Positions 24,383 to 32,545 of a stretch of DNA of 64,000 nt are shown in pieces. The DNA lies in assembly GCA_030539395.1 (NCBI GenBank), contig JAUNSC010000014.1, positions 16,721-80,720 on the forward strand. Reading direction: 5' to 3'. The notes under the pieces were generated by a model. That model was not told the origin of the DNA and searched no databases. It was given only the letters and a program-made list of their open reading frames with translations. Made by a program: the position numbers and the translations under genes. This DNA is from Eubacteriales bacterium (GTDB taxonomy: Bacteria > Bacillota > Clostridia > Lachnospirales > Lachnospiraceae). Each line of letters starts with the position of its first letter. Position 1 is the first letter of the stretch.

Positions 24383-24829
24383 GACGCAAGAAAATTGGCG
24401 TTATGGATTTTCATGGCAGCGTGGATATCACGGATCCTTGTTACGACAGGGATACCTGGTGCCGGATGAACGATGTGAAGATCAAAGAGGGTCAGTATAC
24501 CTGCATGGTCTGGTATCAAACTGACAGAGGTGAGTGTGACGGAAAGCCATATTCATATAGACTGGTTGGAATCATCGGTATCTATCTTAACGGCGTAATC
24601 CCTGCACAAAAATCAATGAAAGAAATCGGCTGTATTGGCGTTGATGCGGGACTTGCCGGATTCTTCCATAACAAACCGGATTACAGCGATGAACAGAATC
24701 TCCCGTGGAGATGCCTGGCTTACAAAAGATGGCTTTTACAGCTCGTCTGGGTATGGTGATGGCGGCTATGGAGTGTTCGCATATCAGCAGGACGATGAAA
24801 TCGCTGCACTGGAAATCAGATTTATATAA
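24379..24829 (+). pseudogene. DUF4241-like gene interrupted by a frameshift
   Basis: The first frame (24379-24759) reads VMDFHGSVDITDPCYDR ... IGCIGVDAGLAGFFHNKPDY, then continues as an implausible KRWLLQLVWVW and stops. The +1 frame continues naturally from about 24690 with RGDAWLTKDGFYSSSGYGDG ... FAYQQDDEIAALEIRF to a stop at 24829. DUF4241-type proteins contain a VDAG-AGFF motif followed by a SGYGDGGY motif in one chain. The two halves therefore belong together, so the gene is broken, carries a sequencing indel, or uses a frameshift. Confidence 0.65.
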
Positions 24830-24843
24830 AGGAGGCAATGGAT

Positions 24844-25053
24844 ATGAACCCACAAAAAAAGAATCTTGAAATCACTGGCAGGCTTATCTGTCCACTGTCT
24901 GTTGGAGCAGCAGCTTTTATTGCAGAAAATGGCGGGATGCGCAGGACAAGTAAGGTCCTTCGGATGGAGAGGATTTCTCCTGATGAGATCCATTTTGAGA
25001 CCTGTAATACCAACTACCGCCTGCATCTTATCCGGCAGGAGGTGACGGCATGA
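24844..25053 (+). CDS. Small hypothetical protein
   Basis: A 69-residue protein (MNPQKKNLEITGRLICPL ... FETCNTNYRLHLI). It starts at ATG 24844, 8 bases after GGAGG; the frame also has ATG 24838. Four bases overlap the next gene. It is unrecognised. Confidence 0.55.
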   Translation: MNPQKKNLEITGRLICPLSVGAAAFIAENGGMRRTSKVLRMERISPDEIHFETCNTNYRLHLIRQEVTA

Positions 25054-25796
25054 GCAGTGAAATTTTTTATGACAAGGCATTCATCCTTGTTGGGGAGAAA
25101 TATATCCCCGTTGTAAATCATGGCTCGTCAAACTGCTTTGACTTTGATAGTCGGGGCCGTGAGATCCCGGAAAAGCATTGGTCGGTTCTGAACTACCCTC
25201 ATACCGGGAGGATGCTGTTTACTGCAGAAGAAATGCAGGAGATAGCAGCCGTCCATGAGAAAGCCAATAGGAATAACCGGGGCGGGACACGCAAAAGCCG
25301 AAATCGGTCTTTTGAAGAAGGCGAATTTGGGCGCTGGATCCTAGCAGGGATGAAATCGGCACATACCGTGGAGGACTACAAAAAACACGGGAATACCGTG
25401 ACAGTGGTTGATTATGACCGTGACTATTGGCAAAGGCACTGTGTGTCTACGACAGAGGAATTGCTGGATAAGATCAAGGAGCTTTCGGGCCACAGCATTA
25501 CAGTATCTTTCTGGGACGACCGCCATATTACCCACCCGCCCATGCGGCGCAAGGGAACGCCCTTTGATTTCGGCACACTGCCGGAGTTTTATGTGCTGCG
25601 GGCAGCGCAGGGGTATTTTGTGAAGCGGAGCAGCCGAAAGATCTGGTTTGCAAGGTTTCAAAAGCCACAGTCTCAGATGATTCGGAAGTTCAAGACCGAG
25701 AAGGCGGCACAGAATTACTTAGACAGCAATCAAAAATTTTTCTCAGGATACACATTTGAAATCGAATGTGTGCAGAACGGAGGTGTCACAGCATGA
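25050..25796 (+). CDS. Hypothetical protein
   Basis: A 248-residue protein, unrecognised. It has an N-terminal strand-rich part (IFYDKAFILVGEKYIPVVNH), a charged linker with RGGTRKSRNRSFEEG, and a later basic and aromatic part (FVKRSSRKIWFARFQKPQ). It is coupled to neighbours on both sides by ATGA overlaps. Confidence 0.6.
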   Translation: MSSEIFYDKAFILVGEKYIPVVNHGSSNCFDFDSRGREIPEKHWSVLNYPHTGRMLFTAEEMQEIAAVHEKANRNNRGGTRKSRNRSFEEGEFGRWILAGMKSAHTVEDYKKHGNTVTVVDYDRDYWQRHCVSTTEELLDKIKELSGHSITVSFWDDRHITHPPMRRKGTPFDFGTLPEFYVLRAAQGYFVKRSSRKIWFARFQKPQSQMIRKFKTEKAAQNYLDSNQKFFSGYTFEIECVQNGGVTA

Positions 25797-26287
25797 GAGA
25801 GTCAAGGCCAGACCGCTTCCGCCGTGTGGCAGAAGCCCGGGTCAACAAGATTATCAAAATGGTAAGACTGCTTGGAAATTGTTCCAATCCTGCCGTATAT
25901 GCTTTTACGCAAGAGCAGGTACAGCAGATTTTTGCTACATTGCGGGATGAACTGGATAGAGCGCAGAAGCGATATACCCGGTCTTACAAGAAAAGGTTTT
26001 CGCTGTCGGACGAACAGTATGCTTCCCTGCCGAAATATCCGACCATCGTGCTGCCTCTGCCGGATGGAAGCAGTCTTAGGGCAGTTGCAATCGATGATGA
26101 GAATTTTCCTGCAATCAATGTTTACTGGGATACAGAAAAGCCGGAGATTGATGGGCCAATCTGTTTTGCAGAATACAATCCTGAATGCGGCCCCTGCCAC
26201 GAGGTCTGCATTGGAGCTTACCAGTCTGACAAGGAAGACACAGTTTATTACAAGCCATATATGGCAGAAAGGGAATCAAATGAGTAA
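25793..26287 (+). CDS. Hypothetical protein, element-conserved type
   Basis: A 164-residue protein starting MRESRPDRFRRVAEARVNKI. The N-terminal helical stretch (IIKMVRLLGNCSNPAVYAFT, EQVQQIFATLRDEL) is followed by a beta-rich part. The ATG at 25793 overlaps the previous stop (ATGA). The pattern is familiar from Clostridial element operons but has no known function. Confidence 0.6.
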   Translation: MRESRPDRFRRVAEARVNKIIKMVRLLGNCSNPAVYAFTQEQVQQIFATLRDELDRAQKRYTRSYKKRFSLSDEQYASLPKYPTIVLPLPDGSSLRAVAIDDENFPAINVYWDTEKPEIDGPICFAEYNPECGPCHEVCIGAYQSDKEDTVYYKPYMAERESNE

Positions 26288-27080
26288 TTACACATACTGC
26301 CGCACGCTCAAACTGGACTGGATAGAAGTATCCAGGCTGATTGGAGAATGTGCAGGCGAAATTTTAGACAGAACGATTCATGGCACAGCGAGCTATGAGG
26401 ACGATCATTACTGGGGCTTTCAGGCTACCGCCGGTCGGTTTACCATTGCCGAAATAGACAAGCTTATCCGGTTTGTTAATGGGGATGAGGAGATGCAAAA
26501 GGAAGCAATTCCTCAGGATTCAGACAAATCAGCTGCAATCGGAGAACGTTTGTCCCGTGCTCTGCTGAAAAAAGCATTAAGGCAGTCGTGGTGCCATGAG
26601 AGTACCACGGAATCGGCACTTTGGCTGGTCAACATCCGGGAGAATCGGCCTGTGGTTTATAAAAGATTCATTGCGGTTGGACCGTATGACATTTATCTGG
26701 ACAACCTCAGGAGCAAAAGTGAATTGATTGCTTATCTCCATAAAAACGGTCCAACGCATTCCGCACTGATGGATTTCTGCGCAGATTACAGGGAGAGGTA
26801 TCACAACGAACTCTGCTGGAACTATCCAATCTCTGATGGGCTGCATCTTGGCACGTTTTTTGTTCTCGTAAAGGAAGGCGTTCTGGCTCTTCCTTATGAC
26901 GATGCGGATAAGGTGGACTATGAGCTGCTTTGTCTGGACGATGCCAAAATGTGTGACAGAGAATCTATGGAGAATCTCATAACGGAGTGGGATAGCTTCG
27001 ACCGGGATTTACGCTTTGCCATGCGGGGTATGAGGGCGTTTTACCGCAGAGAGGAGGAGCATCATGAATCAGAAAATTGA
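26280..27080 (+). CDS. Hypothetical protein
   Basis: A 266-residue unrecognised protein (MSNYTYCRTLKLDWIEVSRL ... SAIGERLSRALLKKALRQSW ... SKSELIAYLHKNGPTHSAL). The start at 26280 overlaps the preceding gene by 8 bases; the long upstream frame is not coding. Its end overlaps the next start by 17 bases. The acidic end includes RREEEHHESEN. Confidence 0.55.
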   Translation: MSNYTYCRTLKLDWIEVSRLIGECAGEILDRTIHGTASYEDDHYWGFQATAGRFTIAEIDKLIRFVNGDEEMQKEAIPQDSDKSAAIGERLSRALLKKALRQSWCHESTTESALWLVNIRENRPVVYKRFIAVGPYDIYLDNLRSKSELIAYLHKNGPTHSALMDFCADYRERYHNELCWNYPISDGLHLGTFFVLVKEGVLALPYDDADKVDYELLCLDDAKMCDRESMENLITEWDSFDRDLRFAMRGMRAFYRREEEHHESEN

Positions 27081-27492
27081 CTGGCTCATTCATCTGGTGG
27101 CCAACGGCGCCTGCGATGAATGTGGTGAGGTAGAAACAGACTTTTTGCCCTATATGTGTAATGCCCACACCCACGGGCTGGAACGCTATGGGCACTTGGA
27201 TTTCCAAATGGTACTTTTTTTGCCGACGGAGGAGATTGGACGAATCCTCAATACTTTGGGGTTAAGAGTTCAGTCTGGAGAACGCTTCCGGTCTGGAGAT
27301 ATGGTTTCCGGAATTTATGAGGACTGCGATGTGCGCTTGGATGAGTATGAGGAAACCGGGCGCAAAGTTTTGCGGGTCATCATACCGGATGCGAACAATA
27401 TCTTCCCAGGGGAAGGAGACTGTATGCTCCCATACTGTCTGCAACTTTTGAAGACAGATGAGCTCTGCGTAGAAAGGGGGATACCATCATGA
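27064..27492 (+). CDS. DUF4262-like protein
   Basis: A 142-residue protein with NAHTHGLERYGHLDFQMVLF, then GRILNTLGLRVQSGERF and a VRLDEYEETGRKVLRVIIP strand. The HTHGL motif and the ILN-lg-V-G-F pattern fit DUF4262. Early cysteines (CDEC) may bind metal. It overlaps the next gene by four bases. Confidence 0.65.
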   Translation: MNQKIDWLIHLVANGACDECGEVETDFLPYMCNAHTHGLERYGHLDFQMVLFLPTEEIGRILNTLGLRVQSGERFRSGDMVSGIYEDCDVRLDEYEETGRKVLRVIIPDANNIFPGEGDCMLPYCLQLLKTDELCVERGIPS

Positions 27493-27866
27493 AAATCACG
27501 TTGTATCAAATCATCCCGGAACTGGAAAACAGATACTTGATATTCAGCGATCTGAGAAGCATCCGGGCGGCAAGCGGAGGACATGTCCCGGCTGAGATTT
27601 ACGAAGCAGTATTCAGCGGGGATCTGGACATCGACGTGCCCAGGAATGTCAAAAACAAAATGGATCAAGAACTTGCCGAACTGGAAGCGGTATATGTACG
27701 TTTTAACGTATCGCATCCGGAAGGCTTCCGTGGACGGCCCATGACCATGTCGGATGTAGTCGAGGTCATCCGTTCCGAAAAGGGAAGCAGGTTTTTCTTC
27801 TGCGACCGGTTCGGGTTTGAGGAGATTGCGTTTGAAAAGGAAAAAGCTGATTTTGGGCGCCTGTAG
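27489..27866 (+). CDS. YodL-like domain protein
   Basis: A 125-residue protein starting MKITLYQIIPELENRYLIF with a C-terminal MTMSDVVEVI ... SRFFFCDRFGFEEIAF. That end is the usual YodL signature. YodL-like proteins are common on Clostridial conjugative elements; the function is unknown. Confidence 0.7.
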   Translation: MKITLYQIIPELENRYLIFSDLRSIRAASGGHVPAEIYEAVFSGDLDIDVPRNVKNKMDQELAELEAVYVRFNVSHPEGFRGRPMTMSDVVEVIRSEKGSRFFFCDRFGFEEIAFEKEKADFGRL

Positions 27867-27886
27867 GGCGCAGAAAGGATACAATC

Positions 27887-28099
27887 ATGAAGAAACTGAT
27901 ATTGAACTATAAAGGGCGCGATAGCTGGGACAGGCCGGTTTATGAATCGGATGGCCGGCTGTATGTGGATGTGGATCCACGCAAAGGCTGGAAACCGAAT
28001 ATCTGTACGAAATACAACAATGAGTTTGATGGAGAGCCAGATACGCCGATTGCCGAAGATACCGTTGTGGAGTTTGTTCCGTGCCGGGATATCTGGTAA
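27887..28099 (+). CDS. Small hypothetical protein
   Basis: A 70-residue protein (KLILNYKGRDSWDRPVYES ... NNEFDGEPDTPIAE) with an AAGGATAC site. Proteins with this YKGRDSWDRPVY pattern commonly follow YodL genes. It is 13 bases before the first YkgJ-type gene. The function is unknown. Confidence 0.6.
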   Translation: MKKLILNYKGRDSWDRPVYESDGRLYVDVDPRKGWKPNICTKYNNEFDGEPDTPIAEDTVVEFVPCRDIW

Positions 28100-28112
28100 G
28101 CGAGGAGGACGT

Positions 28113-28793
28113 ATGAAAGAATTTATGACAAAAATGGTTCCTGTCAATCTGTCAGACCGATTTCCATTCAAATGCAGGATGTGCGGCGCTTGCTGCCGGC
28201 ATGTCAGGGAAAGCGTGCCGCTGGAGAGTCTGGATGCTTTTCGGCTTGCCAAATATCTGAGGGACAAAGGTGAAAATGTGAGCTGTGTGGAAGATGTGCT
28301 TGCTGCCTACGCAGAGCCTGTCTTACTTAGTGAAAACGGGTATACGGTATTTATGCTGAAAACGGTTGGAGCCGATGATGCGTGCATTTTTCTGAAAGAT
28401 AATCGGTGTACGATTCATTCGGTTCATCCGCGGGCGTGCCGTACATATCCCATTGCTGTCGGGCCATATGAACTTGGCGGGTATGAACAGTATCTCAGTA
28501 TGGAGCAGCCACATCACTATTCGGGTCCGCAGATGTCCGTGAAAAAATGGATTCAAAAGCGCTGTAGTAAACAGGATTTTGAATTTTTGAACACGGACAT
28601 CGGTTCGGTACAGGAGATAGAAAAATTACTGAAGAAGATTCCTGAGCATAACCGGACAAGGGCCGTGATGATGTTCCTTTTCTACAAGTATTCGGATTAC
28701 GATCTGGATAAGTCTTTCCTTCCACAGTTTAAAAGCAATAACGATAAGCTGCTGGAGGTTCTGCGCAAAATGGCAAATGACAAAGACAACTAA
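28113..28793 (+). CDS. YkgJ-type cysteine-cluster protein, copy 1
   Basis: The 226-residue product has an N-terminal CRMCGACC cluster (CxxCxxCC), then CIFLKDNRCTIHSVHPRACR with further cysteines; together eight cysteines suitable for a metal or Fe-S centre. The ATG at 28113 follows GAGGAGG. YkgJ-type proteins are suspected to bind zinc or an iron-sulfur cluster. A second member lies 74 bases downstream with low identity (28867). Confidence 0.8.
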   Translation: MKEFMTKMVPVNLSDRFPFKCRMCGACCRHVRESVPLESLDAFRLAKYLRDKGENVSCVEDVLAAYAEPVLLSENGYTVFMLKTVGADDACIFLKDNRCTIHSVHPRACRTYPIAVGPYELGGYEQYLSMEQPHHYSGPQMSVKKWIQKRCSKQDFEFLNTDIGSVQEIEKLLKKIPEHNRTRAVMMFLFYKYSDYDLDKSFLPQFKSNNDKLLEVLRKMANDKDN

Positions 28794-28820
28794 ATTATCA
28801 AGTCAGTATGACACAACAAC

Positions 28821-28850
28821 AAGGCGTCGAAATTCGGCGCCTTAATTATT
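28821..28850 (+). terminator. Hairpin between the two YkgJ-type genes
   Basis: AAGGCG (28821-28826) pairs with CGCCTT (28838-28843), with a CG/CG inner pairing, followed by AATTATTTTTA. It is a weak terminator inside the operon. Confidence 0.5.
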
Positions 28851-28866
28851 TTTAGGAGGAAATACC

Positions 28867-29598
28867 ATGGATGAAAGATTAAAAAATATCGTAGACAATT
28901 TTGAGGCAATGAAGATCGGTGTGGATGAGCCGTTTCCGTTTCACTGCACCATGTGCGGCAAATGCTGCATCAATCGGGAGGATATCCTTTTGACGCCGAG
29001 AGATATCTATAACATGGCAAAGGAGCTTGGGATAACGACTAAAGAGTTGTTTGAAACCTATTGTGAGACTTATATTGGCTGCGACTCCCGTATGCCCATA
29101 GTCAGATTGAAGCCTCGTGGCTCCATAAGAAGGTGCCCGCTGCTGAAAGACAGAAAATGCTCTGTCCATAAGGCAAAACCGGCGGTATGCGCGCTGTTCC
29201 CGATAGGAAGATGCCTGATGTTTAAAAAGGATTCAAATCCTTCAGAGAAAATTTCAGCAAGCCAGATACAGTATATTTTTACCAATCCTGGGTGTGGTGA
29301 CAATGCTGAAACCCATACGGTGCGGGAATGGCTTGGAGAATTTGGAATGTCACTGGAAGATGAATTTTTTGTCCAGTGGCAGCAGGCAGTCATGGAATTC
29401 GGGCAGTTTTTCCGTGAAGCGGAAAAGACGGCCAGTGAGCGTATCATGGAGCTGTCATGGACAGCAGCTTTTGTCGGCTTATATCTGCATTATGAAACTG
29501 ATCAGGAATTTCTGCCGCAGTTTGAACAGAATGTCCGGGAAATCACTGCACTGCTGCAGATGGCGCCCATAAAGGAAGGCGGTAGAGCAAATGAATGA
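28867..29598 (+). CDS. YkgJ-type cysteine-cluster protein, copy 2
   Basis: The 243-residue protein has CTMCGKCC near residue 25, then RCPLLKDRKCSVHKAKPAVC and CLMF/NPGCG cysteines. It starts with an AGGAGG site. It is related in pattern to copy 1 but has distinct sequence around the cluster. The C-terminal half is helical (ELSWTAAFVGLYLHYETDQEFLP). Two in a row suggest heteromeric or divergent duplicated functions. Confidence 0.8.
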   Translation: MDERLKNIVDNFEAMKIGVDEPFPFHCTMCGKCCINREDILLTPRDIYNMAKELGITTKELFETYCETYIGCDSRMPIVRLKPRGSIRRCPLLKDRKCSVHKAKPAVCALFPIGRCLMFKKDSNPSEKISASQIQYIFTNPGCGDNAETHTVREWLGEFGMSLEDEFFVQWQQAVMEFGQFFREAEKTASERIMELSWTAAFVGLYLHYETDQEFLPQFEQNVREITALLQMAPIKEGGRANE

Positions 29599-30256
29599 GG
29601 ATCGTAACCAGCATCAGATTATCCGAAAGGATGCTCGCAACTGCTTTGTGGAGAGCCTGAATGACGCTTTTGAGATTGGGAGAATTCATCTTGCTTTTGC
29701 GACCTACGATCTGAGCCGTCCGATTGGGCAACGGCAGACAAACAACATCCATATTTACATTGCGGTGGACGAGTTTCTGGAATTATGCCGCAAGCTGGAA
29801 GGCGGGGAACTTCGCTATCTGCTGAAGAATAAGAAGACAAGTGGGGATAAAACACCGCTTTATCAGTGCCTGGGTGGTACTTCTGCCGAGAAGCTTGCAA
29901 AATACGGGCGTTCTCGGGCAGATGGAAAAAGCCTGTCCAGAACAGCACAGCTATTGGCAGGAAGCAAATCGGATTTCCTGTTTGTAGCGGACAGCGGACC
30001 TGGTGAAACAGATCAGAAAGGTTTAATCGTTCCCAAGTTCGGAAGTAAGCCGGAAAATCATGTGGCAGTCAGTATGACATTTGAAACATTCAGTGAACTG
30101 CTGCTTATGACAAGATTGCACTATTCAGCATGGCTGAGTGCATGGTATGCAAACCAATATCATCCGGGTAGCCAGCGAACAGCACAGGCACAGGAGAACC
30201 CACAGTATCAGGAGAACAGTAACGAAGCGGCGTATGCTTCGGATCCGATGTTCTAA
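29591..30256 (+). CDS. Hypothetical protein; last gene before the cargo island
   Basis: A 221-residue protein overlapping the previous gene by 8 bases. A middle KLEGGELRYLLKNKK segment and a beta-rich part (FLFVADSGPGETDQKGLIVP) are followed by a Gln/Ala-rich tail ending YASDPMF. The acidic hydrophobic tail is loosely reminiscent of SSB tails, but this is weak. A degraded copy of its 3' end and terminator lies at 37640-37720, at the other end of the cargo island. Confidence 0.6.
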   Translation: MNEDRNQHQIIRKDARNCFVESLNDAFEIGRIHLAFATYDLSRPIGQRQTNNIHIYIAVDEFLELCRKLEGGELRYLLKNKKTSGDKTPLYQCLGGTSAEKLAKYGRSRADGKSLSRTAQLLAGSKSDFLFVADSGPGETDQKGLIVPKFGSKPENHVAVSMTFETFSELLLMTRLHYSAWLSAWYANQYHPGSQRTAQAQENPQYQENSNEAAYASDPMF

Positions 30257-30303
30257 AGTAGAGGATGGAAAAGCGGTGCAGTCTGATGATTGCACCGCTT
30301 TTT
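30202..30303 (+). repeat. Left copy of a ~100-bp imperfect direct repeat flanking the cargo island
   Basis: The repeat covers the last codons of the 29591 gene and its terminator. It shares CAGTATCAGGAGAA, TTCGGATCC, ATGTTCTAAA and GCAGTCTG with 37640-37720. The left copy is intact and coding. Confidence 0.7.
30273..30303 (+). terminator. Terminator of the methylase/ligA operon
   Basis: GCGGTGCA (30273-30280) pairs perfectly with TGCACCGC (30291-30298), then five T. It closes the 20-30 kb operon. Confidence 0.85.
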
Positions 30304-30372
30304 GCGCCTTGAGGCACATGTTTCTATATCATAGTGCTGATAGCAATAGAGCATATTATTCATATCAGTTTC

Positions 30373-30443
30373 TTGATTTTATTCGCCTGTCTGTATATAA
30401 TTGATGGAATAGAAAGGGCGTATCAGCTATATGTGGCTGATAC
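30373..30443 (+). promoter_or_regulatory. Promoter and leader hairpin of the third two-component operon
   Basis: TTGATT (30373-30378), 17-bp spacer, TATAAT (30396-30401). The leader contains GTATCAGC (30420-30427) and GCTGATAC (30436-30443), a perfect 8-bp hairpin, and a smaller GCGG/CCGC hairpin near 30453-30466. Confidence 0.7.
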
Positions 30444-30510
30444 CAAAAGACGCGGAAAAACCCGCTGATGGGCGGCAAAAAGAATTTTTCAAAGGAAAGA
30501 GTGAATTTGT

Positions 30511-31176
30511 ATGGCTATTATTTTGATTGCAGAAGATGAAAAAAATATGCAGGATATTATTGTAGAGTATATGAAGCGTGGTGGTCATTCCTGCATTACG
30601 GCAGATGACGGCATAGACGCTGTTACGATTTTGAAAAACAATCCCGTGGATTTGGCGATTTTAGATATTATGATGCCGCACTTGGACGGCTTTTCTGTCT
30701 GTAAGATAGCGAGAGAAATGTATAATCTCCCTATTATCTTTCTTACGGCCAAGGAGGGGGAGGAGGACAAGTTAAAGGGATATGACATAGGTGCAGACGA
30801 TTACATGACAAAGCCATTTAGCCCAAAGGTGTTGTTAGCAAAGGTCAACGCTTTACTGCGCCGTTCCTCGACAGAAAATACACAGTCAACCTTAACGGTT
30901 GGCAACTTGACTTTGGTACCAACTTCACACAGTGTTATAGTCGCGGGTGACGACATTGATTTAACCTATAAGGAATTTGAATTGCTGCGTTTTTTCATGC
31001 AGAACAGAAATCAAGTATTTTCCCGTGAACAGCTATTAAATCGAATTTGGGGCTATGATTTTGAGGGAAACAGTCGAACCGTGGACACCCATATTAAAAC
31101 CCTGCGACAAAAACTTGGTGCAGAGGGACGATATATCGTCACGTTGATACGTTCCGGCTATAAGTTTGAGGTGTGA
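30511..31176 (+). CDS. OmpR family response regulator (third system)
   Basis: The 221-residue regulator has acidic pocket Glu8-Asp9-Glu10, Asp52 (AILDIMMPHLDG), Lys in YMTKPFSP, and a winged helix (DLTYKEFELLRFFMQN ... TVDTHIKTLRQKLG ... LIRSGYKFEV). It forms an operon with the kinase, whose ATG lies 3 bases after its stop. It probably acts on the TTTCAC repeats at 32317-32355 before the ABC genes. Confidence 0.9.
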   Translation: MAIILIAEDEKNMQDIIVEYMKRGGHSCITADDGIDAVTILKNNPVDLAILDIMMPHLDGFSVCKIAREMYNLPIIFLTAKEGEEDKLKGYDIGADDYMTKPFSPKVLLAKVNALLRRSSTENTQSTLTVGNLTLVPTSHSVIVAGDDIDLTYKEFELLRFFMQNRNQVFSREQLLNRIWGYDFEGNSRTVDTHIKTLRQKLGAEGRYIVTLIRSGYKFEV

Positions 31177-31178
31177 TT

Positions 31179-32267
31179 ATGAAGAAAATGAATGAATGGT
31201 TTGCCCTCAATACGGTTAGAAAAAAAGTTCTCCTGCTTTCAAAACTGGCGGGCGGTATTATCGTTTTGTTTTATGTGTTCACATCAGAATTACCGACCAA
31301 TCGAAATATAACCTTTGTGATTTGGTTTGCACTATTGGTAGCGGTTATTTTGGGCGTAGACATTATGCTTGGGCGTTTCATTTCAAAGCCGCTTGAGGAA
31401 ATCAACCACACGGCGGGACAAATGGCAATGCTCGATTTATCGGCGCATTGCAATATTCACACAGATGATGAATTTGGGGAGCTTTCTGGGAACCTAAATA
31501 CTATGTTTTCTAATCTGCAAGAAGCTCTTGAAAAATTGGAAGCCGCAAACAAACAGCTTGAAAAAGATGTGACACAGGAGCATTTACTACTGACACAGAG
31601 AAAAGAATTGGTTGACAGCTTATCCCATGAAATGAAAACGCCGCTTGGAATTGTACGAGCCTATGTCGAGGGGCTTAAGGACGAAATGGACGAGCAAAAA
31701 AAGCAGCACTATATGGACGTTATTTTATCTGCAACAGACCGTATGAACACTATGATAGTGTCTTTGCTTGATTTATCTGCATTGGAAGCGGGGGCCGTAA
31801 AACTAACAGAAGAACGCTTTGACTTTATAGAATTGGTTGAAACGGTCGCCGGGCGTTTGCTGATAGACACGCCAAATGCAAATTATCGCTTTACTTTTGA
31901 GCTGCCAGAGGGCAAGGCTTTTATTCGTGCGGATAAGTACCGTATAGAACAAGTCCTTAACAATTTGATAGTGAACGCAAAAAACCACGTTAGTGATGAC
32001 GGTGAAATTCATTTAGCTGTTATCTACCGGGAAAGCAAACTGCAATTTTCGATCTTCAATCAGGGGGAACAGATACCGCCGCAGGACATTTCAAAGGTTT
32101 GGCAAAAGTTTTATCGTGGGGAAACCTCACAGAAAGATACACATAGCGGCTCTGGTCTTGGGCTTTCTATCATTGCTCAAATTCTCTCCATGTACCACAC
32201 CACTTACAGCGTCCAAAACCTACCGAATGGCGTTGAATTTTCTTTTGATTTTCCCACAATTGAATAA
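31179..32267 (+). CDS. Sensor histidine kinase (third system)
   Basis: The 362-residue kinase has membrane helices at about 18-36 and 45-66, with a short ~8-residue external loop, a HAMP domain (PLEEINHTAGQMAMLDL), a coiled linker, His150 in SLSHEMKTPLG, N-box VLNNLIVNAKNHV, and GSGLGLSII. The small loop again suggests intramembrane sensing or sensing by a partner. ATG 31179 is preferred over GTG 31173. Confidence 0.88.
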   Translation: MKKMNEWFALNTVRKKVLLLSKLAGGIIVLFYVFTSELPTNRNITFVIWFALLVAVILGVDIMLGRFISKPLEEINHTAGQMAMLDLSAHCNIHTDDEFGELSGNLNTMFSNLQEALEKLEAANKQLEKDVTQEHLLLTQRKELVDSLSHEMKTPLGIVRAYVEGLKDEMDEQKKQHYMDVILSATDRMNTMIVSLLDLSALEAGAVKLTEERFDFIELVETVAGRLLIDTPNANYRFTFELPEGKAFIRADKYRIEQVLNNLIVNAKNHVSDDGEIHLAVIYRESKLQFSIFNQGEQIPPQDISKVWQKFYRGETSQKDTHSGSGLGLSIIAQILSMYHTTYSVQNLPNGVEFSFDFPTIE

Positions 32268-32282
32268 AATTAATTTTGAAAC

Positions 32283-32320
32283 GCCTTGCTTTTATAAACG
32301 GAGCAAGGCATTTTTATTTC
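32283..32320 (+). terminator. Terminator after the kinase
   Basis: GCCTTGCT (32283-32290) pairs with AGCAAGGC (32302-32309) followed by ATTTTTATTT. It separates the two-component operon from the ABC operon, which then needs its own promoter. Confidence 0.8.
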
Positions 32321-32355
32321 ACTTCGATTTCACAGCCGCCGCACTTCAATTTCAC
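32317..32355 (+). promoter_or_regulatory. TTTCAC repeats at exact 11-bp period before the ABC operon
   Basis: TTTCAC starts at 32317, 32328 and 32350, with a degenerate CCGCAC at 32339, so the period is exactly 11. The array lies between the kinase terminator and the ABC operon (first ATG 32405), as expected for binding by the adjacent response regulator. Confidence 0.7.
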
Positions 32356-32404
32356 CGCATTTTCTTAAACTGACCTTATCAAAAGACAAGGAGGTAAAAG
32401 CTAT

Positions 32405-32545
32405 ATGTTTTTAGGATTGGAATGGTATTGGTGGTTAATTATCGTTGTTGTGGTGGCTCTCTCTATCCCGTTCAAAGTCAAGTTTATGAAATGGTGGAGC
32501 AAACGTCAAAAAGAGCAGAAAGATAAATGGGGTGGTGAAGAATGA
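32405..32545 (+). CDS. 46-residue membrane protein in the ABC operon
   Basis: Starts with ATG 9 bases after AAGGAGG and encodes MFLGLEWYWWLIIVVVVALS, then IPFKVKFMKWWSKRQ and a polar tail. It has one membrane helix with a basic C-terminal side. Its stop overlaps the ATPase ATG (ATGA), which supports a real gene. The role is probably a small transporter subunit. Confidence 0.75.
   Translation: MFLGLEWYWWLIIVVVVALSIPFKVKFMKWWSKRQKEQKDKWGGEE

Noticed and set aside
29591-30256. Idea that this is an SSB because of its acidic DPMF tail
   Set aside because: No OB-fold pattern is seen in the rest, and the real SSB is at 40244.
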